In this document: piece by piece, positions 1 to 5,387 of the stretch | Position numbering within the stretch: position 1 is the stretch's first letter | Layout: every line of letters begins with the position of its first letter | Origin: CAZSPL01 sp964608735 | Lineage (GTDB): Bacteria; JAJVIF01; JAPKYR01; CAZSPL01 | DNA: 6,616 nucleotides | Direction of reading: 5' to 3' | NCBI GenBank assembly: GCA_964608735.1 | Contig: CAZSPL010000211.1 | Span: 1-6,616 of the forward strand | The notes under the pieces: generated by a model | Told to the model about the DNA's origin: nothing | Database searches by the model: none | Seen by the model: only the letters and a program-made list of their open reading frames with translations | Made by a program: the position numbers and the translations under genes

Positions 1-1
1 C

Positions 2-52
2 GACGACGATCGCATGAACGAAGCGCTGGACCGGATAATCAAGTTTGGATAA
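2..52 (+). CDS. C-terminal tail of a gene that starts left of the window
   Basis: The frame starting at base 2 reads DDDRMNEALDRIIKFG and stops at TAA (50-52). Only 16 residues are visible. They form an amphipathic helix with alternating acidic and hydrophobic residues. Class I/II PLP-dependent aminotransferases often end in such a helix (an Arg, then Ala-Leu-x-Arg-Ile), but many other proteins do too, so the product is a guess. The case for coding is that an open frame ends 41 bases before a strong terminator hairpin, as expected for the last gene of a forward unit. The gene converges on the reverse-strand lipoprotein gene that ends at 146. Confidence 0.5.
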   Translation, partial: DDDRMNEALDRIIKFG

Positions 53-92
53 AATACATTCGATGTTTCGGGATATCCTTTTGACGAAATAT

Positions 93-123
93 AAAAAAAG
101 CGCGGCTCCAGGGCCGCGTTTTT
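93..123. terminator. Bidirectional intrinsic terminator
   Basis: A perfect six-pair GC stem, CGCGGC (101-106) with GCCGCG (113-118), closes the loop TCCAGG. A run of A lies just left (93-99) and a run of T just right (119-123). Read forward it is a hairpin followed by U residues and ends the gene that stops at 52. Read in reverse, the A tract becomes the U tract and ends the lipoprotein gene whose stop is at 146. The convergent gene order fits this double use. Confidence 0.88.
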
Positions 124-145
124 AAATCCAGATTGGGCGGTAACG

Positions 146-1882
146 CTACTCGTCTTCCCAGTCGCTGAAGTCGCCGAAGATATCAGGCTCATCGGCGGTG
201 CTTTTTTCCGTCCAGACCGCTTTGCCGATGGTTTCATTCTGAATCGCCGTTTCGGGGAAGAAACCGTAGTCGCTGTTTACTCCGAGGCTTGATGCGCCAT
301 ACGAGATATTCTCGACATTGCTGATGGTGATCCCCCAAGGTGTTGTATCAGACCAGGCAAGGTCGGCTGCATAAACCTCAACGGGGATATCAGCAATTTC
401 GCCCGCTGAAATCCAGGCAAGATAACCTTCTTCTTCATGGCCTTGCGTATCTATCTTGATCGCCAATGTGGCAAGGCCATTGAAAGTTGACGCTCCTGAA
501 TTACTACTGACGATAGTTACATAGCATGCTGGGGGGTCCCCGTCGTTATAGTTCACAATACGGTATGTGTTCGTTACTTCCACCTCCACACCGTATGCAG
601 AATCCCATTCCCATTCTTGAGAGGTGCCATTCCAGACTTCGCCCGTCTGCGTAAAACAGATGTGCGTGCATGCGCTGTTATCGGTCGTTGTAATGTTTTC
701 TCTTGGCTCAATATCAATGTAGGGGAATACATTAAGAACAACATGTGGGGGCATACCATGAATCTTAAAGCCGGCATCGATCTCTTCAAGTTCATAGAAA
801 CCATTTTTGCCATCGTTATGCGATAACCTGCAGAACACTACAGTCGAGCTCCATCGATCGCCCCATTCTTGTTCGGATTTATGGCACTCATATTGCTCCC
901 AAACAACGCCGACATAAGGGATAAAGGTGGTAATCTCGTTCTCAACAATGTAGTACTCATAGCCCTGATCAGCCAGATATGAGTCGACGCCGACATCAAT
1001 TCGGGGTCTTTGGTTACAATAGCCGCCTTCCTCGTCGCTCAGAATCTCATAATCGCCGGGCCAATTTATAATATCATTCGCGCTTTCTTCCCCGCGCATG
1101 TAGCAGATGTCTCTTTCTTCAGCTGTCGTGTGCTCGAAATAGGTATAAACCACATGCAAGAAATCGCCATCGTCGGGGGTTCCCGCGTCATAAACAATAT
1201 CCGGATGAAAATAGTGATCCCACTTCTCTGGGTCGGGGGGATTTATTTCTCCCGCCTGTACTAACTGGAAGTCAAGATTCATTGCGGTCTGTTCTTTATA
1301 ACGGCAATGCCTGATCCTGTAGTGCACGTATTCCTGTCCGTTTGGAATCATTGTATATGTACCTCCAAGGAGGTATACGATATCGACAACTATCTTGTAT
1401 CCTTCATCGATGTGTGCCGTAACTGCCGGGTAGATTTGCACCTCCGAATTCAAAGCAGTGTCTACCTGAATCGGAGTGCTGGAGTGGTCGACACCACCGC
1501 TATCACGATAACAGGCGCTGAAGAAGATGTCTGTATCACCCGGATCGACGCTGCCCTGGTAAGCAACGATCGTCCCATGATAGCTATTACCCTGTGGCAC
1601 ACCGGCCTTTTTGATATAACCCGCCCTGTTATAAGGGTGCCAGTAATGCCCCCATACGACGTTTGTAACATCGGCATTTTTCTCTCTCGCCGCCGAATCG
1701 GCAATGCCTTCATCCTCATCAACAACCGTCCATGAAAACATCCTTGACAAGCCGGCGTTTGAGAAATCATCGAGACCCGGCAAAGCCGGATTCGAACGCC
1801 CTTTACAACCATGCAAAGCCATAAAAATGAGGAACATCGACACCGCGAGAAGCAGGTGATTCTTGAATCCCATGCGCACCAT
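146..1882 (-). CDS. Secreted lipoprotein, likely beta-propeller, unknown function
   Basis: I do not recognise this 578-residue protein. It starts with a type II signal peptide: a short basic stretch (Arg3, Lys7), a hydrophobic core, then Leu-His-Gly-Cys with Cys26 as the lipidated residue, so it should be anchored in the envelope after export. The mature part is acidic and rich in Tyr, Trp and Asp, and ends DFSDWEDE. A loose repeat recurs: a Pro-x-Ile/Val strand near residues 152, 227, 293 and 387 and a related Phe-rich strand near 467 and 542, each followed by a strand such as VVY, VVW, ICF, LAW or AVW and often by Asp-Ile-x-Tyr/Phe. This resembles sialidase-like beta-propeller blades; the fold is inferred. 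Start choice: a TTG at 1897 would add five residues and an ATG at 1873 would remove three. I chose the ATG at 1882, about 40 bases after the predicted transcription start. No start has a strong Shine-Dalgarno sequence. Confidence 0.85.
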   Translation of the reverse strand: MVRMGFKNHLLLAVSMFLIFMALHGCKGRSNPALPGLDDFSNAGLSRMFSWTVVDEDEGIADSAAREKNADVTNVVWGHYWHPYNRAGYIKKAGVPQGNSYHGTIVAYQGSVDPGDTDIFFSACYRDSGGVDHSSTPIQVDTALNSEVQIYPAVTAHIDEGYKIVVDIVYLLGGTYTMIPNGQEYVHYRIRHCRYKEQTAMNLDFQLVQAGEINPPDPEKWDHYFHPDIVYDAGTPDDGDFLHVVYTYFEHTTAEERDICYMRGEESANDIINWPGDYEILSDEEGGYCNQRPRIDVGVDSYLADQGYEYYIVENEITTFIPYVGVVWEQYECHKSEQEWGDRWSSTVVFCRLSHNDGKNGFYELEEIDAGFKIHGMPPHVVLNVFPYIDIEPRENITTTDNSACTHICFTQTGEVWNGTSQEWEWDSAYGVEVEVTNTYRIVNYNDGDPPACYVTIVSSNSGASTFNGLATLAIKIDTQGHEEEGYLAWISAGEIADIPVEVYAADLAWSDTTPWGITISNVENISYGASSLGVNSDYGFFPETAIQNETIGKAVWTEKSTADEPDIFGDFSDWEDE

Positions 1883-2057
1883 AGCTGACTCATTCAAGTT
1901 CTGATTAGAATATCTTAAATTCCATAAAGATTCTACTCAGACCGAAGGGAAATGTCAAGATCTAACAACGGTTATTTTGGAAATATTTTCATAAGGATAG
2001 CTGATATCCTATTGGTAATTGTTCTCGCTAATCTCAATAAAAACCTCAACTGGCATA
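1883..2057. other. Intergenic region between the two lipoprotein genes
   Basis: This AT-rich gap holds the promoter at 1930-1958 and the leader of the downstream lipoprotein gene. The leader contains CTGATTAG (1901-1908) and TATCTTAAAT (1911-1920) on the forward strand, both also found before the other lipoprotein gene. No clear terminator for the gene ending at 2058 is seen; the hairpin at 1994-2010 is weak and AT-rich. Some read-through between the two genes is therefore likely. Confidence 0.6.
1930..1958 (-). promoter_or_regulatory. Sigma70-type promoter of the 578-residue lipoprotein gene
   Basis: On the reverse strand TTGACA (1953-1958) matches the -35 consensus exactly. After a 17-base spacer comes TAGAAT (1930-1935), one mismatch from the -10 consensus. 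The expected start of transcription is near 1923, giving a leader of about 40 bases. The DNA just upstream (about 1966-1995) is AT-rich and could act as an UP element. So the gene can be transcribed on its own rather than only by read-through from the lipoprotein gene upstream. Confidence 0.82.
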
Positions 2058-4559
2058 TTACCACCAAGTGCCCCCGGGTGTAAGTTTTAACAGGTATGCA
2101 TCATATGGCCCGCTTGAAGAGTGATAATCGACGCCATCCCCTGGTTTGAAATCTACATCATCGCCATCAAACCAACCGACTGAGAATGTAGAATCGTCCG
2201 GAGCGAGACAAGACCCAAGGCCATTGGCCTGAGGGTTGGCATCCGCCTTCAGAGTGTGCCACCATTGTAATTCGCCTTCAGGGCTATATCTCATGAAAGC
2301 GCGGCCCCAGTCATTGATATATACGTCATGATCGCTGTAAACTTCTATAAATCCGCCGAAGAGCGCCCAAGCTGCAAATGCGCCGTCGTATGTCCCACTT
2401 GGAAGATACCTGCAGACGAATCCGTTGTATATATCACTTTGGGGCGTTTGCTCATCTACCCCGGGACCAGGATCAAAATCAATCGTTTGGTGGAATTCAC
2501 CGATGAAGTAAACGGAGCTTAAGCCATCAAATGCAATATCACGGCCGGCGGCTTGACTTCCCCATGCATAAGCCCAGATAAGAGCACCTGAGTTGTCGAG
2601 CTTGACGGCAAAAGCATCATATTCATCTGGCTCAATGGCGGTATATTCAAGCGTTCCGGGGCCAGGGTCGAAATCAATGGTTCCTTCAAATTCTCCAGTT
2701 AAGTAGACATCATCGACCTCATCAACCGCTACCGAAAAAATAACCATTCCATCTTCATCAACCTCGGGTTTGCCCTGCCAGGTATGGGCGAGGATATAGT
2801 CACCGTTATTTTTAAATTTACTTAAAAACGAACCATATTCCCCCGCGGTGCCCTGCAGGTCGACTCCCGGGCCGGGATCCAAATCTATTTCATCACCGAA
2901 CCATCCGGAGACATAGATATTGTCGAGGGAATCGATTGAAAGACAATACGCCTCGTCTGATTGGGCACCTCCCCACGTGAGCGCCCACTGGAAAGAGCCT
3001 TCATTTGTGAGTTTGCAGACGAATGCATCCTGGCTTCCATTCGATGAATGCAAATCAACGTCTAAGCCGGGGTCGAAATCGGTTACACCCTTGTAATCAC
3101 CGCAGACAATCAAGTTACCCAGGCTGTCTATTTCGATGTTAAGTAGTCTACTTGAACCATCGCCCTCGAAAGTCAGTACCCACTGGAAAACCGCGTTGGG
3201 ATTGAATTTACTGATAAAGCCGCTTGCATTTCCCAAGCAGGCCCTTTCACAAACGCCCGGGCCCGGGTCGAAATCAGTTGCATCCCGGTAATCGCCGCAG
3301 ACATAGATATTTCCAGTGCCATCAAGTGCAACGTCCCACGCATTCTCCTGATCGCTGCCACCCCAAGTCAAAGCCCAACCCGGAGGAGCATCGGGGCTGA
3401 TGTTGAATGGGAGCTTGAAGTATGCGCTGAGGGGGATTCCGGGAAGAGCGCCGCCGTAGCCGGAAGCTTCTGAGCGGACTTCGATGTACATCTCGGCGAT
3501 GCCGTTGTGAGTCGGGTTCTCATTGGTGAAGTCGAGTTCATAAGTGCTGTAATTTTCACCACCGCCTGTCGGTGTAAGCGCTTCGGCAAGCGGGATGCCG
3601 GAGGGCGAGTATGCATATACATGGTTCAACGACGCGCCGTAGCGGTCCCACACATCGATGGAGACTCGCAATTCGCCGCCTTGTAAATAAGTCTGATCGA
3701 CATGGTAAAGGGAATTTTGAAGGATGGTCATCTCGACATAATATGCTTCATCGCGGTTCGCGGCGGGAGGGAAATCATCGGGGACATCGTACGGCGGCTC
3801 GCCATCGGGCTTCTTCCAGCACGCATCGACGGCGTAGTTGAACACAAGACCACCAGCCATGTCGATTGTGTAGTGGCGGATATTCTGCTTGCCTGCGGTA
3901 AACAATCCGCGATGCGCCGGGTAGAGCATAGTGAGTGGGTCGTCCTTCTCGAGATCGTCGGCGTAATATTTATATCCGTTCAATGTACAGTTGAAATCGG
4001 CCTGGGATGCGGGCGTGCCGAGCAGTCCGTCGATATAGTTGAAAAGCGTATCGCCGTGCGGGAATTCGGTCGGGTTCCACCATCGGGTGAAGCCGTCGGC
4101 GTTCAGCAGGCGCGTATCCCCTTCGCCGGCGATGATTAGGGATGGATCGTCGAACGCGGTTTCATTGCCATGCGTGAACACAATGCCGCACACATCGAAG
4201 CCGGTGTATTGCAGCCAGCCGGGAAACGGGCTTCGCAGTCCGATGTTGACATCGAGAATGTTGCCGGTAATTTTTACCGGTCCTTCGATGGTGAGAAGTA
4301 TGAGCGCCGGGGGTTCGAGAAGCTTCAATGCGTTGAGATGCAAATCAGCGGCGCGCATGGGGATGACATCGACCGTTTCAGTCGCGGGATCGCAGATGAA
4401 TGTGAACATCCCGAGCATGTTGTGAATGGAATGCGCGTCGCCAGAGATGATGCCGGGTTCTTCGTTGGATTGGCCTGGAATGGTCGGGGAGCTACTCGAT
4501 GAACACCCTATCCCAAGCATCGTGAAGATGATGATCGAAAGCAGTCCTTGTAGCCTCAT
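2058..4559 (-). CDS. Lipoprotein with seven SBBP-like beta-propeller repeats
   Basis: This 833-residue protein has a short signal peptide ending Leu-Gly-Ile-Gly-Cys, with Cys19 the predicted lipidated residue, then a flexible run of Ser. Residues about 40-390 form a region I cannot assign; strand-rich stretches such as PFPG and FDVCGIVFTHG suggest a beta-sandwich. Residues 395-833 are seven repeats, each opening with a Trp strand (W395, W460, W525, about 589-590, W662, W731, W767), mostly followed by a strand like Asn-Ile-Tyr-Val-x-Gly and DFDPGPG. This is the pattern of SBBP beta-propeller repeats (Pfam PF06739). Seven units would close a seven-bladed propeller. The sixth is only 36 residues long and lacks DFDPGPG. 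The last residues, GGTWW, look like the start of a further repeat and may complete the first blade. The ATG at 4559 is supported by GGGAGAGGA just upstream. The protein is probably displayed on the cell surface, perhaps for binding; no catalytic motif is visible and the ligand is unknown. Confidence 0.93.
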   Translation of the reverse strand: MRLQGLLSIIIFTMLGIGCSSSSSPTIPGQSNEEPGIISGDAHSIHNMLGMFTFICDPATETVDVIPMRAADLHLNALKLLEPPALILLTIEGPVKITGNILDVNIGLRSPFPGWLQYTGFDVCGIVFTHGNETAFDDPSLIIAGEGDTRLLNADGFTRWWNPTEFPHGDTLFNYIDGLLGTPASQADFNCTLNGYKYYADDLEKDDPLTMLYPAHRGLFTAGKQNIRHYTIDMAGGLVFNYAVDACWKKPDGEPPYDVPDDFPPAANRDEAYYVEMTILQNSLYHVDQTYLQGGELRVSIDVWDRYGASLNHVYAYSPSGIPLAEALTPTGGGENYSTYELDFTNENPTHNGIAEMYIEVRSEASGYGGALPGIPLSAYFKLPFNISPDAPPGWALTWGGSDQENAWDVALDGTGNIYVCGDYRDATDFDPGPGVCERACLGNASGFISKFNPNAVFQWVLTFEGDGSSRLLNIEIDSLGNLIVCGDYKGVTDFDPGLDVDLHSSNGSQDAFVCKLTNEGSFQWALTWGGAQSDEAYCLSIDSLDNIYVSGWFGDEIDLDPGPGVDLQGTAGEYGSFLSKFKNNGDYILAHTWQGKPEVDEDGMVIFSVAVDEVDDVYLTGEFEGTIDFDPGPGTLEYTAIEPDEYDAFAVKLDNSGALIWAYAWGSQAAGRDIAFDGLSSVYFIGEFHQTIDFDPGPGVDEQTPQSDIYNGFVCRYLPSGTYDGAFAAWALFGGFIEVYSDHDVYINDWGRAFMRYSPEGELQWWHTLKADANPQANGLGSCLAPDDSTFSVGWFDGDDVDFKPGDGVDYHSSSGPYDAYLLKLTPGGTWW
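2061..3377 (-). repeat. Seven tandem propeller repeats within the lipoprotein gene
   Basis: Spacing between repeat starts is 65, 65, 65, 72, 69 and 36 residues, with 66 to the end. The signature DFDPGPG or a close variant lies at bases 3255-3275, 3060-3080 (DFDPGLD), 2865-2885 (DLDPGPG), 2655-2675, 2460-2480 and 2133-2153 (DFKPGDG). It is absent from the sixth, short repeat. The DNA copies are similar but not identical (forward-strand variants of GGGTCGAAATC), so the duplications are old or the copies have drifted. Confidence 0.88.
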
Positions 4560-4561
4560 AT

Positions 4562-4570
4562 TCCTCTCCC
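4562..4570 (-). promoter_or_regulatory. Ribosome binding site of the SBBP-repeat lipoprotein
   Basis: On the reverse strand GGGAGAGGA lies just before the ATG at 4559. Its GGAG core sits about 6-7 bases from the start codon, at normal Shine-Dalgarno spacing. This makes the start firmer than for the other reverse-strand genes. Confidence 0.7.
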
Positions 4571-4591
4571 TAACTGCAAGTCTGCACTTGA

Positions 4592-4600
4592 ATTATATCA
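4592..4600 (-). promoter_or_regulatory. Extended -10 promoter of the SBBP-repeat lipoprotein
   Basis: On the reverse strand TGATATAAT is a perfect TATAAT (4592-4597) with the TG of an extended -10 element one base upstream. The hexamer 17 bases further up (TACGCG) is a poor -35, which extended -10 promoters tolerate. The transcript should start near 4585, giving a leader of about 25 bases that contains the ribosome binding site. Confidence 0.72.
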
Positions 4601-4629
4601 CAAAGTCTTGTTACCGCGTATTCTCTCGG

Positions 4630-4647
4630 TATCTTAAATCTGATTAG
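4630..4647. promoter_or_regulatory. Possible shared regulatory words upstream of the SBBP lipoprotein
   Basis: TATCTTAAAT (4630-4639) is followed directly by CTGATTAG (4640-4647). The same two words occur before the other lipoprotein gene in the opposite order (1901-1908 and 1911-1920). Here they sit about 45-62 bases upstream of the predicted transcription start, a plausible activator position. In the other leader they lie just after the predicted start, which fits repression better. A common regulator is only an inference. Confidence 0.3.
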
Positions 4648-4679
4648 GTTCAAAAATGTGTAAAAGGAACAATTTCATT

Positions 4680-4699
4680 CCCGGCTTCAGAAAACCGGG
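4680..4699 (-). terminator. Possible terminator hairpin after the Cys-cluster membrane protein
   Basis: In the reverse-strand RNA, CCCGGUUU pairs with AAGCCGGG around the loop UCUG, an eight-pair stem with one G-U pair. It lies 20 bases after the stop codon at 4720-4722. The forward-strand RNA would have a C-A mismatch in the stem, so the hairpin favours reverse transcription. No U run follows directly, so it is not a classic intrinsic terminator and may instead protect or pause the transcript. Confidence 0.4.
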
Positions 4700-4719
4700 C
4701 TACAGGAATGTTGAGGGAA

Positions 4720-5241
4720 TTAATCATCCATGAATTCCATATGGACGCCGTCATCGCTTTCCCTGTCATCCTTGCCTTTCTTATCCCATTCTCTTTTATC
4801 AGCTTCCCGTTTGTCTATTTCGCGCCTTTCAGTTTTCCTGCGCGGGACGTCGTAGATGGATTCGGCATCGTCGATTTTTTTGTCGTATGCCCGGTAGCTC
4901 GCCTCCCTCTGTCTTGCTTTCATTTCGCGGCAGAGGCGTATCATCTTATGCTGGTATGCGCGGGCGTCGTCGAATTTACCCCGGGCGATCAATTTTTCGA
5001 GTTGGTCATCCTTGAAATGCGGCTCGGGAACAGCCTGGGCGGATTTGGTGGGCGGGGGAATTCCGGTGCTGCGTTCGGAGCGGCTCCTGGGATATGTCCA
5101 CTTGCCGGTCATCGATTCCTGATCGTCCGTCCAACTTCCTGCTCGCTTGCCACGGAGTAATTTCGAAAGAAACAATATGAATCCCGCGATGAAGATTGCG
5201 TAGCATGAACAGCAGTAATATTCCTGGCACCCACATTGCAT
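4720..5241 (-). CDS. Small membrane protein with N-terminal cysteine cluster and charged tail
   Basis: I do not recognise this 173-residue protein. Residues 1-13 hold five cysteines (3, 5, 10, 11, 13). A hydrophobic helix follows (about 14-29), then the basic patch Arg-Gly-Lys-Arg (30-33). By the positive-inside rule the short Cys-rich end is outside and the tail inside. After a Pro/Ser-rich linker (about 50-75), residues about 76-125 look helical (an ARGKFDDARAY stretch resembles TPR-like helices), and about 134-165 is a dense run of Lys, Arg, Glu and Asp that may be a coiled coil. The frame stays open upstream to a GTG at 5304, but I prefer the ATG at 5241 because a TACAAT -10 lies at 5272-5277, which would put the GTG outside the transcript. 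No good Shine-Dalgarno sequence is visible. The gene is divergent from the glycosyltransferase operon. It could be a spurious frame, but the organised membrane segment makes that less likely. Confidence 0.62.
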   Translation of the reverse strand: MQCGCQEYYCCSCYAIFIAGFILFLSKLLRGKRAGSWTDDQESMTGKWTYPRSRSERSTGIPPPTKSAQAVPEPHFKDDQLEKLIARGKFDDARAYQHKMIRLCREMKARQREASYRAYDKKIDDAESIYDVPRRKTERREIDKREADKREWDKKGKDDRESDDGVHMEFMDD

Positions 5242-5271
5242 GGCTTGATACCGCCGACTCCGGCAGGCCAA

Positions 5272-5277
5272 ATTGTA
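5272..5277 (-). promoter_or_regulatory. Candidate -10 element for the Cys-cluster membrane protein
   Basis: On the reverse strand TACAAT differs from TATAAT at one base. It would start transcription near 5265, about 24 bases before the ATG at 5241. The hexamer 17 bases upstream (TTCCGA) matches only three of six -35 positions, so the promoter is weak or needs an activator. Confidence 0.38.
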
Positions 5278-5338
5278 GCCAATAACCGGCAGTTTCGGAA
5301 GCACCGGTTCAATGCGTGGGTTTCCGATGATTTTCGGC

Positions 5339-5344
5339 TATAAT
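5339..5344 (+). promoter_or_regulatory. Candidate -10 element of the glycosyltransferase operon
   Basis: The forward strand has a perfect TATAAT that overlaps the ATG at 5343, the most upstream possible start of the glycosyltransferase. No clear -35 is seen at 16-18 bases and there is no TG extension. If used, transcription would begin near 5351, so that ATG would not be in the message and the later TTG at 5388 would be the start. It lies back to back with the candidate -10 for the divergent gene. Confidence 0.45.
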
Positions 5345-5377
5345 GGGTATCCGGAAAGCTGACGCTGAATGCATATC

Positions 5378-5384
5378 GGGAGGA
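5378..5384 (+). promoter_or_regulatory. Ribosome binding site that favours the TTG start at 5388
   Basis: GGGAGGA contains the GGAGG core and ends 3 bases before TTG (5388-5390), a slightly tight but workable distance. No comparable purine run precedes the ATG at 5343. Confidence 0.6.
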
Positions 5385-5387
5385 TGC

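Noticed and set aside
1307..1735. Forward open frame of 142 codons antisense to the first lipoprotein
   Set aside because: It lies wholly inside the lipoprotein gene, has no recognisable domain, and the reverse frame has a signal peptide, lipobox and promoter.
1994..2010. Hairpin AGGATA/TATCCT as terminator of the propeller lipoprotein
   Set aside because: Only six mostly A-T pairs and no U run follows, so I do not call it a terminator.
2133..3275. Recurring GGGTCGAAATC-like DNA words as a CRISPR or regulatory repeat
   Set aside because: They fall in frame in the lipoprotein gene, encode the DFDPGPG loop, and vary at synonymous positions, so they reflect protein repeats.
3702..4425. Overlapping forward open frames of 128-145 codons antisense to the propeller lipoprotein
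   Set aside because: They overlap one another and the well-supported lipoprotein frame; they arise from its GC-rich codons and carry no motif.
4708..5160. Forward open frame of 150 codons with a hydrophobic start, antisense to the Cys-cluster protein
   Set aside because: Its hydrophobic residues are the antisense reading of the charged Lys/Glu/Asp tail codons on the other strand. It has no family motif.
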